NCBI GenBank assembly: GCA_013298715.1
Contig: JAAFIQ010000003.1
Location: 62,001-126,000, forward strand
Direction: 5' to 3'
Origin: Bacteroidota bacterium
GTDB lineage: Bacteria; Bacteroidota; Bacteroidia; B-17B0; Aurantibacillaceae
Length of the DNA: 64,000 nucleotides
In this document: positions 51,389-62,463 of the stretch, one piece after another
Numbering within the stretch: position 1 is the stretch's first letter
How the letters are laid out: every line of letters begins with the position of its first letter
The notes under the pieces: model-generated
The model's input: the letters and a program-made list of their open reading frames with translations, nothing else
Told to the model about the DNA's origin: nothing
Databases searched by the model: none
Position numbers and translations under genes: made by a program

Positions 51389-54300
51389 ATGCTTAAAAAA
51401 ATTATCTCCACTTTACTTGTTTTTACAACAATCAGTTTTTTTGCTCAAAAAAAATTCACTGTTAGCGGTGATGTTTTTGGAAGAAGAAATTTTATACAAA
51501 ATAATGGCCAATTTGATAAAGTCTTAAAGTCTGCCGAAATTGTTAAATACGCTTACATCAATGGCGACGAAGGCGTTTATTTTCATGATAAAGGTTTAGT
51601 TTACCACCTTCAAAAACACTTTCCTATAACCGAACATCAAAAAGAAGAGATGGAACATGGCAAAAAAATTAATCCTAAACCATCAGAGAATTATTTTATT
51701 AACGTTACTTGGGAAAATGCAAATCCTAATATGCAATTGGTTGTTACAGAAAAACAAAGTTTCTACCACAGTTTTGGAAATGCTGAATACAAATCTGATT
51801 GCTTTAAAAAGTTAACGTTTAAGAATGTTTATAACAATATCGACATTGAATATACATTTACCGATGAAAGAATGGACGGCTTGAAATACAATGTTATTTT
51901 GCATCCAGGGGCTAATATAAACGATATAAAATTCAAATATACTGGTGATGTAAATGATGTAAAAACTAAAAATCAGAAATTAATAATTAAGTCACCTTAT
52001 TTATCTGTTACCGAATTAGCTCCAAAGGCTTTCCAAGCTAATAAATCAGTCGATTGCGAGTTTAAGGTTGAAAATGGCATAATGACATTTGTAACTCCAA
52101 AAGGTTATAATAATAACGAGCAATTGGTTATAGATCCTTGGATAACAAATTTGGCTCTTGCAACAAACAATTATGCTTATGATGTGGATCATGATTATGT
52201 AGGAAATTTTTTCGTTTACGGAGGAAGCGGGCCATTCCTAATTTCTAAATACAATACTGCTGGGGTTTTACAATGGACATTTGGTGGAACTGTGCCTGTT
52301 GCTGGTTGGACATCTTTAGGCAGTTTGCCAGCAAATAAATATGCAGGTAATTTTATGACTGAGAAGGCATCAGGAAAATGTTATACAGGGGAAGGATTTA
52401 ATATGACGATTGGTACAAGAATGGTAAGAATTGATCAAAATGGGCTCTATGATAATTTCGTAAGTACCGCTGTTGCTGCCTGGAACGAATTATGGGACAT
52501 GAGTTATTATTGTTTAAATGGTACAGTTTTTGGAATCGGAGGGTCAATTGCAGCAGCTCCTGCTGGAGCAATATCGGCTGGGATTTTAAATACCACAAAT
52601 GGTTCAATTGTAGTTCAAAATTTCTCCGGAATAACAACTACCTCTTCACAAGATATAGTTTCTAATGCAATAGATCCGCAAGGGAATGTTTTCTTTGTTT
52701 TTGCAAGTTTTTCTTCAGCAGGTTTAAATAATAGATTAATGAGAGCTAATGCCGCTTTTAATGGAAATGTTTGGATTGCCCCAACAACATACAACACATT
52801 CAACGAATCGGACAATAAATTTTACCCAGGTGCAGGTATGCCTGGCAATTATTCAAATGGATATAATGCATTGGCAGCCAATACGAGTTATTTGTTTTAT
52901 TATGACGGTTCTAACCTAGCAGCATATAGTAAAGCTACTGGTGCAAAGTTAGGTCAGATTGTAGTACCGGGGTTAACAGTTTTGCAACAAGGCGGCATTG
53001 TTGCTGACGATTGTAATAACGTGTATATTGGTGGCAATGGCAGTATTTTAAGCTACTTTTTTAATGGCGCAGCTTTTGTTACACTTCCAAGTATTCCATT
53101 AGGCGTGCCTAATGTAAACAAATACGTTACTGATATTAAGTATAATATATCAACAAATGAATTATATGTAAGTGGAACTGGCTTTGGAGGAGTATACAGT
53201 GCTGTAAATAGTATAACATGTACTAGTATTGGTGTTACAGTAACCCCTGTATGTGTAGGCAATAACAATGGAAGCGCTTTAACCACTGCATCAACAAATA
53301 TAATTAACCCTAGCTACAATTACTCTGTTGCCAATTCAACAGGTTCTTATGTTGCAACTGGTGGCAGCACGCCATCAAACACCTATCTTGCTACAGGCCT
53401 AGCAAATGGTAATTATACAATGTTTGTACAAGTAAATGCGCCTTGTGGGCCAATCAAAACTACTACTTTCAATATTAATTGTGTGTGTAGTGTTACCGCT
53501 GCGGCTTCAAGCTCTTGTACAACAAATGGCATAAGTACTTCTTTAAGTTTATCAGCAACAACTGGCTTTACGCCTGCGCCAACTAGTTTTACTTGGACAG
53601 GTCCAGGAGGATTTAACGCTTCTGTTTCAAATACTGTTTTTGGAACTGCGGTCCCTGGTATTTATACACTTTCTGCCTCAAATCCAAGCTGTGTTGGCAC
53701 CGGAACGGTCAATGTAACCATACCGAGTATTTTTACAATTAATTTAACAGGAACTAACATTGCATGTTATAATGGCACTAGTGGTGCTGCCTTGGTAAGT
53801 TCAATCACAGGAACTTCAACAGCCCCATATACTTATACTTGGAGTACTAATCCTGCCCAAACAAATTCCTTAGCATCTAATATAGCAGCAGGTACATATT
53901 CCTGCTTTGTTACTGATGCACTTGGGTGCACATATTCTAAAACAATTACCTTAACTCAGCCACCATCTTTAACGCTCTCAATAAATACTAATACCACTTC
54001 AGTATGTGTAGGCAACAACATAACCTTTACAGCTACTGGTTCTGGTGGAAGTGGAGCAGGTTACACCTATTCGTGGACACCAACCGGCGCTTTAACGAGC
54101 AACATTACAAGTTCACAGCCTGTAGGAGGAGAGTATACTTATACTGCAACAGTTACGGATGGTAACGGTTGCAATTTGTCTGCGATAAAAACTGTAACCT
54201 TCATTAATAATCCTGTCTTAACTACGTTGGATAAATCATATTGTAGAGGACTGAGCGCCAATTTGAGTGTTAATGGAGCTAGTAGCTATACTTGGAGTCC

Positions 54301-55405
54301 TAATTTAGCCTTAACTAATATTAATGGAAGTAGCACGATTGCTAACCCAAGTGTAACAACAATTTATACTATTCAAGGATCAAATGCAATGTGTACAGGC
54401 TCAACAACTGTTTTAGTTACTGTTGTTGAGTACCCGGATATGCAACTAAGCTCTCCTAATCAGCAGGTATGTATTGGAGATAGAACAAGTATTACTGCTC
54501 TTGGCGCTAGTTTTTATGAATGGCAGCCTAATAATGCAATACAAGGTAGTAGTACAAATAATTCTATTATAGCTTCACCAGTTGCTAATACAGAATATAC
54601 TGTAATAGGTATAAATTCTGTACTTGGAACAACATGTTCGGTTAAAAAAATGATGACCGTTTTGGTTGTACCGCAGGTTACTCCTGTTGTAACTCAAAAC
54701 AAAATTATTTGTGAAGGCGAGAAAGTTACTCTTGGCGCAGGTGGCGGTAACGTATTTCTATGGAAGCCTGCAACAGCCCTCAATTCTACAACTAACTCAG
54801 CCGTAGTTTCTACCCCTTCAGCATCTATTGTTTACACAGTTGATGTATCGAATAACGGATTTTGTGGAAACACAGCAACAGTTGGAATTATTGTTAATCC
54901 AAATCCTAAAGTAAATGCAGGTAGAGATTCAATTTATAATTCTGACGAGCAAATATTCCTAAATGCCTCAGGTACCGGCGTTATGAAATGGTTAGTTGGA
55001 GATGGAATTATTTGTTACGATTGCCCAAATACACAAATCATTGCTAAATCGGGCGGCTGTTATGTTATAGAATCTGTTAATGAGTTTAATTGTAAAGCAA
55101 AAGATGAGGTTTGTATTACGATTACAAATGAATCCGACATCTATATACCTAACGCATTTACACCAAATAATGATGGTTTAAATGATGTTTTCTTAGCGAA
55201 AGCTTACGCAATTTCAGATTTTAAAATGGAGGTGTTTAATCGTTGGGGTGAGTTATTATTTACTTCAAGCGATATTACAAAAGGCTGGGATGGAACATAT
55301 AAAGGCAAGCAAGTTGAGGTTGGAAGTTATGTATACAAATGCAAATACAAAGGATTGGACGGCAAAATAAAAGACAAAATAGGGCACGTAACTTTAAATA
55401 AATAA
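51389..55405 (+). CDS. Giant T9SS type B cargo protein with DUF7948-like and PKD/Ig-like domains
   Basis: Secreted protein of 1338 residues. Signal peptide about 1-20. The N-terminal domain starts FIQNNGQFDKVLKSAEIVKY, the NNGQ motif of DUF7948 proteins, and runs to about residue 250 (QLVIDPWITNLA). Residues 250-600 form a repeat region resembling beta-propeller (SBBP-like) blades. From about 610 to 1250 come PKD/Ig-like domains, each with Cys pairs and TYTWS or SYTWSP motifs. The C-terminus is a type B sorting domain: IYIPNAFTPNNDGLNDVF, VFNRWGELLF, GWDGTYKG, YVYKCKYKG. It should be displayed at the surface or released; adhesion is inferred from domain type. It ends at a hairpin terminator. 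Confidence 0.88.
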   Translation: MLKKIISTLLVFTTISFFAQKKFTVSGDVFGRRNFIQNNGQFDKVLKSAEIVKYAYINGDEGVYFHDKGLVYHLQKHFPITEHQKEEMEHGKKINPKPSENYFINVTWENANPNMQLVVTEKQSFYHSFGNAEYKSDCFKKLTFKNVYNNIDIEYTFTDERMDGLKYNVILHPGANINDIKFKYTGDVNDVKTKNQKLIIKSPYLSVTELAPKAFQANKSVDCEFKVENGIMTFVTPKGYNNNEQLVIDPWITNLALATNNYAYDVDHDYVGNFFVYGGSGPFLISKYNTAGVLQWTFGGTVPVAGWTSLGSLPANKYAGNFMTEKASGKCYTGEGFNMTIGTRMVRIDQNGLYDNFVSTAVAAWNELWDMSYYCLNGTVFGIGGSIAAAPAGAISAGILNTTNGSIVVQNFSGITTTSSQDIVSNAIDPQGNVFFVFASFSSAGLNNRLMRANAAFNGNVWIAPTTYNTFNESDNKFYPGAGMPGNYSNGYNALAANTSYLFYYDGSNLAAYSKATGAKLGQIVVPGLTVLQQGGIVADDCNNVYIGGNGSILSYFFNGAAFVTLPSIPLGVPNVNKYVTDIKYNISTNELYVSGTGFGGVYSAVNSITCTSIGVTVTPVCVGNNNGSALTTASTNIINPSYNYSVANSTGSYVATGGSTPSNTYLATGLANGNYTMFVQVNAPCGPIKTTTFNINCVCSVTAAASSSCTTNGISTSLSLSATTGFTPAPTSFTWTGPGGFNASVSNTVFGTAVPGIYTLSASNPSCVGTGTVNVTIPSIFTINLTGTNIACYNGTSGAALVSSITGTSTAPYTYTWSTNPAQTNSLASNIAAGTYSCFVTDALGCTYSKTITLTQPPSLTLSINTNTTSVCVGNNITFTATGSGGSGAGYTYSWTPTGALTSNITSSQPVGGEYTYTATVTDGNGCNLSAIKTVTFINNPVLTTLDKSYCRGLSANLSVNGASSYTWSPNLALTNINGSSTIANPSVTTIYTIQGSNAMCTGSTTVLVTVVEYPDMQLSSPNQQVCIGDRTSITALGASFYEWQPNNAIQGSSTNNSIIASPVANTEYTVIGINSVLGTTCSVKKMMTVLVVPQVTPVVTQNKIICEGEKVTLGAGGGNVFLWKPATALNSTTNSAVVSTPSASIVYTVDVSNNGFCGNTATVGIIVNPNPKVNAGRDSIYNSDEQIFLNASGTGVMKWLVGDGIICYDCPNTQIIAKSGGCYVIESVNEFNCKAKDEVCITITNESDIYIPNAFTPNNDGLNDVFLAKAYAISDFKMEVFNRWGELLFTSSDITKGWDGTYKGKQVEVGSYVYKCKYKGLDGKIKDKIGHVTLNK

Positions 55406-55406
55406 C

Positions 55407-55437
55407 AAAAAAAAGCGGAGAACAATCCGCTTTTTTT
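55407..55437. terminator. Rho-independent terminator
   Basis: AAAAGCGGA and TCCGCTTTT pair around GAACAA, with a T-run on the right and an A-run on the left. It lies between the convergent ends at 55405 and 55455 and can serve both. Confidence 0.9.
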
Positions 55438-55454
55438 GTAATAATTTTTTGGCA

Positions 55455-56282
55455 TTAAAGTCTCTCAAATTGCAACATGCACCACTCATCATCATTCAAC
55501 TCGCGTTCAAATTTAAATTGTAATTCAGCTGCAAGTTCTGTTAGTTCTTTAGTATCCGTTTTAAAAAATCCGCTTAACAATAATTTGCCAGCTTTATTAA
55601 GCTTTGCTGAATAGCTTGGTAATTGAGCCTTTAAAACATTTTTATTAATGTTGGCTAAAATAATATCAAAGTTTAATTCCCTCTCCAAATCTTTAACATT
55701 ACCTTTTTTTATTGTGATGTTTTTGCAATTATTTTCATTACAATTTTCAATACTATTTTCAATACTCCAGTCATCAATGTCTATTCCTAAAATTTCATTA
55801 GCGCCTAGTTTCTCTGCCAATATTGCTAATACTGCCGTTCCACAACCCATATCTAAAACACGTTTATCTACAAAATTCAAATCAAACATGGCTTTGCTTA
55901 CTAAACGCGTAGTTTGATGGTGCCCTGTGCCAAAACTCATTTTTGGGGTTATGTAAATAGTGTGTTTTACATTAAAATTTTGTTTATGAAAATTTGCTTT
56001 AATACATAATAAATCATCAATCACAACAGGTTCAAAACCTTCTTCCCATTGTTGGTTCCAATTTTTTTGTTCAATTTTTTTTACTGTGTAAGAAAAGGTA
56101 AAATCGTCAAAAACTAAATCATCAAAATTTAGTGTTGAATTATATTCTTCATTAATGTATGCCGCAAAGCCTTGTTCATTGCTATCAAAGGTTTCAAAGC
56201 CCATATCAGCAATTATTGCCATTAAAATTTCGCTACCTGGTTGTGGTGGGTTTACGGCAAATGTGTATTCAAAATAATTCAT
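55455..56282 (-). CDS. prmA: Ribosomal protein L11 methyltransferase PrmA
   Basis: SAM-dependent methyltransferase of 275 residues that trimethylates ribosomal protein L11. I chose ATG at 56280-56282 (MNYFEYTFAV), which starts one base after the terC-like stop, over an upstream TTG. The N-terminal L11-binding domain has the PrmA pattern with NWNQQWEEGFEPVVI (about 75-89). The catalytic domain has PKMSFGTGHHQTTRL (the PrmA loop before motif I), DMGCGTAVLAILAEKLGA (motif I) and ILANINKNVL (motif IV, NPPY-like position). Translationally coupled to the TerC-family gene. Confidence 0.95.
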   Translation of the reverse strand: MNYFEYTFAVNPPQPGSEILMAIIADMGFETFDSNEQGFAAYINEEYNSTLNFDDLVFDDFTFSYTVKKIEQKNWNQQWEEGFEPVVIDDLLCIKANFHKQNFNVKHTIYITPKMSFGTGHHQTTRLVSKAMFDLNFVDKRVLDMGCGTAVLAILAEKLGANEILGIDIDDWSIENSIENCNENNCKNITIKKGNVKDLERELNFDIILANINKNVLKAQLPSYSAKLNKAGKLLLSGFFKTDTKELTELAAELQFKFERELNDDEWCMLQFERL

Positions 56283-56283
56283 A

Positions 56284-57051
56284 TTATTTTTTTTCCTCAA
56301 TTTCGTTTTTACGTAACTGAACGGGGTTTGTTTTTTTGCGGTATTTTAAATTTAAAATCTCAACCAAGAAGCTGAAAGCCATTGCAAAATAAATAGTGCC
56401 TTTAGGGATATGGAATTTTTCTACGTGAATACCTTCAACCACCAACAATACAGCAATAAGAACCAAAAAAGACAAGGCTAAAATTTTAAACGTTGGATGT
56501 TTTTCAATAAAAGCCGAAATTTTTGGCGCATAGTAAAACATAACTATCATGCTTATTATGACTGCAATTCCCATTATTACAATGTTATTCGCCATACCAA
56601 TTGCGGTAATTATTCCATCGATACTGAATACAATATCAATTAATAAAATTTGAGTCATAACTGCTCTAAATCCTTTCTTTAAATTTTGGCTTGCATCTTC
56701 ACCTTCTTCGTTTGCGCCTTCTAATTTATTATGAATTTCTAAGGTACTGTTTACTAATAAAAACAAGCCTCCGCCCAACATTATCAAATCCTTAAGCTGA
56801 ACCTCGTGGCCAAGGAGCGTAAATAATACTTGTTCGCCTTTTATTAAAAATACCAAAGTAAACAATAACACTATACGCATTATAATGCCAACACTCATCC
56901 AAATTAAGCTTGCTCTTTTGGTTTGTTCTTTTGGCAATCTTCCCATTACTATAGATACAAATATTACATTATCTATACCAAGTAAAATTTCCATTACGGT
57001 TAACCCTAGTAAACTCGTTAAGCTTTCTATACTAAATAAATGGTCGAACAT
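56284..57051 (-). CDS. TerC/YgdQ-family integral membrane protein
   Basis: Membrane protein of 255 residues with about seven helices. The TerC family pattern EILLGIDNVIFVSIVMGRL (about 21-39) and the repeated IDIVFSIDGIITAIGMA (about 138-154) are present; the acidic residues within these helices are probable ion ligands. TerC proteins have been linked to tellurite resistance and to manganese efflux or metal loading of exported proteins; the substrate here is unknown. A charged insert (about 110-122) and a cytoplasmic tail rich in Lys and Glu are normal for the family. It shares a transcript with prmA. Confidence 0.92.
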   Translation of the reverse strand: MFDHLFSIESLTSLLGLTVMEILLGIDNVIFVSIVMGRLPKEQTKRASLIWMSVGIIMRIVLLFTLVFLIKGEQVLFTLLGHEVQLKDLIMLGGGLFLLVNSTLEIHNKLEGANEEGEDASQNLKKGFRAVMTQILLIDIVFSIDGIITAIGMANNIVIMGIAVIISMIVMFYYAPKISAFIEKHPTFKILALSFLVLIAVLLVVEGIHVEKFHIPKGTIYFAMAFSFLVEILNLKYRKKTNPVQLRKNEIEEKK

Positions 57052-57088
57052 AGTTTGTTGTTAGGCTTTAAAAATAGGTAAATCTTAA

Positions 57089-57096
57089 CAAAGTTA
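57089..57096 (-). promoter_or_regulatory. Candidate -7 element of the TerC-family gene
   Basis: TAACTTTG on the minus strand matches TAnnTTTG exactly, 37 bases upstream of the ATG. The nearest TTTG upstream is 26 bases away, longer than usual. Confidence 0.3.
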
Positions 57097-57184
57097 TAAT
57101 TTAATTGTAAAGCGCTTTTTAACAAAAAGATTTTCAAAACACACGAAATTTTTACTATCTTCGTTATTATTCAAAATTCATTCC

Positions 57185-58408
57185 ATGAAAAAAAAGAGTA
57201 TTATTTTATCAGCTTTTACAACTTTAATAGTATTAATTATTTTTAATGCCTGTAAAAAAGAAAATGTAGCAGTATCTGAACAAGTTGAGGATGAATATTC
57301 GGAGCCAATATTGCCTGAACAAACGTACAACTATGCTAAAAAACACGGTGTTAATAACCACTTAGCAACCTTAGGTCGAGTTTTATTTTTTGATAAAAAA
57401 ATGTCGGTCAATAATACCACTTCTTGCGGTAGTTGCCACAAACAAGAGTTTGCTTTTGCTGATAATGTGCAGTTTAACCGAGGTTTTGATGGGCAATTTT
57501 TAAATAGAAATTCACCATCTATTCAAGGTTTAAAAGGCTTTAAGGTGGACGCAGTTGATTCTATTAATGGCTCTTTTCCTAACAAATCTAATCAAGAAGA
57601 AATTGTTTTGTTTTGGGATGGCCGCCAACGCACAATGGCGGATATGGTTCTAAATCCTGTAGTTAATCATAAGGAAATGAACATGCCTGATTTTCCAAGT
57701 TTGTTAGAAAAATTAAAGGCTACCTCGTACTATTCAAATTTATTTAAAAATGCTTTTGGTGATGAAGAAATTACACAAGGGCGGATTGCATTTGCTATGC
57801 AAGGTTTTATTGCTTGCTTGAATACAAAGGCAGAGAATTCTAAAAAAAATGTGGCTACTAATAATTTAGTTACCGAAGATAGCAAACTAACGGACTTTGA
57901 AGAAGCTGGTAAACGCTTATTTCATGAAAAATATAATTGTGCAAAATGTCACGATCCTTTAGCCCCTGTTGCAACTACAGTATTTGTGCCAAGTGGCGGT
58001 TATGGTGGCGGAAATACACCAGTTGTTACTATGCCAAGTGGCGAAAAAATGACCTTTATGTTTAATATTGGTTTAGATTTAATACCAAAAGATTTAGGCT
58101 TAGGAGCAATTACCAATATTGGTGGCGATAAAGGCGTTTTTAAAGTGCCAACGTTACAAAATATTTCAGTTACTGCCCCTTACATGCACGATGGTAGGTT
58201 TAAAACGTTGGAGGAGGTTGTTGATCATTACGGTCATAGTGTTAAAGATACCAGAACCTTAGCCCCACAATTTAGAAATATGGATGGAACAGTAAAGCAA
58301 CTAAATATTAGCGCCATCGAAAGAAATGCAATAGTAGCCTTTTTAAAAACATTAAAAGACGAAGATTTTTTAACGTCGCCTATGTACGCTAATCCTTTCA
58401 AAAAATAA
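57185..58408 (+). CDS. Dihaem cytochrome-c peroxidase (CcpA/MauG-like) lipoprotein
   Basis: A 407-residue lipoprotein with lipobox IIFNAC (C23). Two haem-c attachment motifs are visible: CGSCH (81-85) and CAKCH (252-256). GRVLFFDKKMSVNNTTSCGSCH and LNRNSPSIQGL are typical of bacterial dihaem peroxidases, as is TAPYMHDGRFKTLEEVVDHY, whose Met is the sixth ligand of the electron-transferring haem. It reduces hydrogen peroxide with electrons from a c-type donor, or acts as a MauG-like oxidase. A start-adjacent beta-barrel gene follows two bases downstream. Confidence 0.94.
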   Translation: MKKKSIILSAFTTLIVLIIFNACKKENVAVSEQVEDEYSEPILPEQTYNYAKKHGVNNHLATLGRVLFFDKKMSVNNTTSCGSCHKQEFAFADNVQFNRGFDGQFLNRNSPSIQGLKGFKVDAVDSINGSFPNKSNQEEIVLFWDGRQRTMADMVLNPVVNHKEMNMPDFPSLLEKLKATSYYSNLFKNAFGDEEITQGRIAFAMQGFIACLNTKAENSKKNVATNNLVTEDSKLTDFEEAGKRLFHEKYNCAKCHDPLAPVATTVFVPSGGYGGGNTPVVTMPSGEKMTFMFNIGLDLIPKDLGLGAITNIGGDKGVFKVPTLQNISVTAPYMHDGRFKTLEEVVDHYGHSVKDTRTLAPQFRNMDGTVKQLNISAIERNAIVAFLKTLKDEDFLTSPMYANPFKK

Positions 58409-58410
58409 GT

Positions 58411-59082
58411 ATGCGTAAATTTTTTCTTGTTTTAATAAGTTTTTATAGTTTAAATTTTTTTGCACAAGATAGTATTGATTCCATTATAAGAATTGAAAGA
58501 ACAAAGTACCACTATGTAAACATTCAAGCAAATTTGTTATTACAACAATTTTTGAATTTTAATAATGCTATTGTAAACTCAAACCCTTACATGTTTAATT
58601 ACAGTTTTACTGATAAGCGCACGGGCAATGGATTTGTTCTTGGCACAGGTTTATCTGCCGGAAATGATTTTAGCAATGATGGTGTAGTAGAAATTACAAA
58701 AGATAATATTAGCATAGCTTTTAGAGCGGGCTACGAAAAAAAGTTTTATCAAAAAGAAAAATTTATTCCGTTTTTTGGTTTAGAGTTAGGTGTTGGATTT
58801 TCGCAAGAAAACACAAAATCAAGATTGGTGCAAACAATTAATAACCCTGAAACAGAAATTGAAGCAACCAAGTTATTTTTTGGCCCAGCAGCCCGAGGCG
58901 GTATTTACTATGCAGTAAGTAAACGTTTTTTATTAGGCACTGAGTTTTATTTTAATTTTCAATTTTCGCAAAACAGAACCATAACCAAAATCACTGGAAT
59001 GAACATCATTAAACGAACATCTATCCCTGTAAACTTTGGTATTCAAGCGCCAACGGCTTTGTTTTTGGCGTATAGGTTTTAA
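58411..59082 (+). CDS. Outer-membrane beta-barrel protein
   Basis: A 223-residue protein, signal peptide ending NFFAQ (about residue 19). Alternating strands such as GNGFVLGTGLSAGNDF, ISIAFRAGYEKKFY, IPFFGLELGVGFS, GPAARGGIYYAVSKRFLLGT and a C-terminal TALFLAYRF indicate an eight-stranded barrel of the Bacteroidota outer-membrane-protein-beta-brl type. It begins two bases after the stop of the cytochrome-c peroxidase and is therefore part of the same operon; a joint role is possible but not evident. Confidence 0.8.
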   Translation: MRKFFLVLISFYSLNFFAQDSIDSIIRIERTKYHYVNIQANLLLQQFLNFNNAIVNSNPYMFNYSFTDKRTGNGFVLGTGLSAGNDFSNDGVVEITKDNISIAFRAGYEKKFYQKEKFIPFFGLELGVGFSQENTKSRLVQTINNPETEIEATKLFFGPAARGGIYYAVSKRFLLGTEFYFNFQFSQNRTITKITGMNIIKRTSIPVNFGIQAPTALFLAYRF

Positions 59083-59211
59083 AGTAAGATAATTTTCTCC
59101 CTAAAGGATTAAACCGGCTGCATTTTTAAATTTTCATTTTTCAGATTCTAATTTATGCTCAAAAAAGAAGAAGAATTTGTATTTGGCATTCATGTTCTTA
59201 CTTACTTTTAG

Positions 59212-59856
59212 TTATCCATCTTTTCGTATACCTTCTTTAAGGTCAAACCCCAACATGTAATCAATTCTCCAGCTATTATTTTCTTTAATTACGTTGAACT
59301 TATATTTAAATTCTTTCCAGCTTTTATCAGTGTTAGGCTTTAGATTGCCCCAATACCACACTAGTTCGCCTTCTTCATCAGACAATTTAACAACTTGTAT
59401 TTCAACTTTGTTCCAGTCATCATTGTCTTGACAATTACACCAAGGATTTTGACCGTTTGAAAAAATAAAAGTTGGTAAATCACCAACAAACCATTTTTCA
59501 TATTTCTCATTTTTAAGCCCTTCGTCAAGAGTTAAAATAATTAGATTATAGTTTTCTATAAACTTTGTAGAAAATAAATTTGTCTTTCGAAGTTTGTTAA
59601 GGTTTTGTTGATGCTTTTTAATGTCGAAACCAATGTAAACGTCATCTTTATCATCAGCAATAACTGGAAGCAGTTCAATGGAACTTTTGGAGTCAGCCCA
59701 TGTAAGAACTTTTCGAATAAGGTGTTGAATTTGTTTTACTTCTTTTGCAGAGTCTGTTGAGTCTAATCCATTTATATAATTGACATTATTATCACCTTGC
59801 TTGCAACTAAAGTAGAAAAATACAAATATTAAAGTAATTATTTTAAATGATTTAAT
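59212..59856 (-). CDS. Lipoprotein of unknown function with probable ATT start
   Basis: The minus strand encodes a continuous 214-residue frame ending at TAA (59212-59214) and open up to a TAG that precedes 59890. It has no ATG, GTG or TTG before the mature part, so start-based gene finding misses it. From ATT (59854-59856) it reads KSFKIITLIFVFFYFSC, a textbook lipoprotein signal with C18 as the lipidated residue. The mature part is coding-like, rich in Lys, Asp and Trp: HLIRKVLTWADSKSSIELLP, FIENYNLIILTLDEG, YEKWFVGDLPTFIFS, NPWCNCQDNDDW and LVWYWGNLKPN. I recognise no family. It lies 35 bases downstream of the 59892 gene, on the same strand, probably in an operon. Confidence 0.72.
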   Translation of the reverse strand: MKSFKIITLIFVFFYFSCKQGDNNVNYINGLDSTDSAKEVKQIQHLIRKVLTWADSKSSIELLPVIADDKDDVYIGFDIKKHQQNLNKLRKTNLFSTKFIENYNLIILTLDEGLKNEKYEKWFVGDLPTFIFSNGQNPWCNCQDNDDWNKVEIQVVKLSDEEGELVWYWGNLKPNTDKSWKEFKYKFNVIKENNSWRIDYMLGFDLKEGIRKDG

Positions 59857-59891
59857 TTCTTGTCTGTTTTTATTTTTATATGGTCTATTAA

Positions 59892-60746
59892 CTAATCGCT
59901 ATAACTAACCTTTACCGTAAAATCTGCGCCACCAGCTCTTGTGCGTATCCAACTTGCAAAGGCAGCGGTTTTTGCAAAGCATGGCGTACTATAAGAACCA
60001 GCGTAACAAAATTTATTAATATCCATTTCGTTTTCTAAACATTCTAAACTCACAAAAAAATCTTTATCTGTTGTTATGTTATACTCTTTCAATTTAACTT
60101 CAACCTCGCCATTTTTAATTCCAACTTTAAAATAAACTGGTTTTTTCATTATAAGTTTGTAGCGTGGGTATTTTTTTTCACTGGCTTCGTAAAATTTTAA
60201 TCTGAATCGTAACGAGTCTGTGTACAAATTTTTAATGATGTAAAATTTAAAATTTTCAATCAACACAAATCTACCAACCTTGTTTCCTGCAATAATAGCA
60301 GCTTCTGAGCCTCGCCAATTATTTTCATTTTTTACAAAACCACTACAATTTTTGGTACTATAATCGTTTGCTCCTAATTCTTTGTATTTAATTTTTGTAG
60401 AATTTACTATTACTTCATCTAACACAATTGATTCTTCTTCTAAATAAACTGTTCTTATTTTTTCCGACAAATAATTTTTCACCAAAAAAGTTTTCGTCTT
60501 AAAGCCTATACTAGCAATTCTTACACTATCTTTTTCGTTTTCGTTTTTTAATTCTAATTCAAAAGTCCCGTTTTCATCACTTACCGTGCCATAAGATTTG
60601 CCAAGCAATCCAACGCTAGTAAACGAAATTGGAGTCTTAGAATTCGCATTTAAAATTACGCCTGTAAGTTTAATTTGTGCAACCGACAAAGAAACCACCA
60701 AACAAAATATAAAGCTCAATTTCAACAACTCAAAATTACGAAACAA
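59892..60746 (-). CDS. Exported carboxypeptidase-regulatory-like domain protein
   Basis: A 284-residue exported protein. A TTG at 60744-60746 gives MFRNFELLKLSFIFCLVVSL; a second TTG seven codons later would give a cleaner signal peptide (KLSFIFCLVVSLSVAQ). Residues about 25-110 form a CarboxypepD_reg-like beta-sandwich (KLTGVILNANSKTPISF, GTVSDENGTFEL). The rest (about 115-284) has the pattern of the Bacteroidota domain seen after such modules: LDEVIVNSTK, LGANDYSTKNCSGFV, RFRLKFYEA and a Cys-rich end. Membrane association is likely but there is no lipobox. Function unknown. A promoter element shared with the divergent ABC-F gene may lie in the 10 to 45 bases between them. Confidence 0.75.
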   Translation of the reverse strand: MFRNFELLKLSFIFCLVVSLSVAQIKLTGVILNANSKTPISFTSVGLLGKSYGTVSDENGTFELELKNENEKDSVRIASIGFKTKTFLVKNYLSEKIRTVYLEEESIVLDEVIVNSTKIKYKELGANDYSTKNCSGFVKNENNWRGSEAAIIAGNKVGRFVLIENFKFYIIKNLYTDSLRFRLKFYEASEKKYPRYKLIMKKPVYFKVGIKNGEVEVKLKEYNITTDKDFFVSLECLENEMDINKFCYAGSYSTPCFAKTAAFASWIRTRAGGADFTVKVSYSD

Positions 60747-60750
60747 CTAG

Positions 60751-62403
<1,653 letters not shown>

Positions 62404-62463
62404 AATGTAAAATTATAGTAAGAACAATTTATTTGAAGATTTTATTAAATTTTTAAACTTAAA

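Noticed and set aside
59083-59211. Gap between the beta-barrel gene and the ATT-start lipoprotein checked for another gene or terminator.
   Set aside because: No open frame with coding character and no hairpin with a T-run is present.
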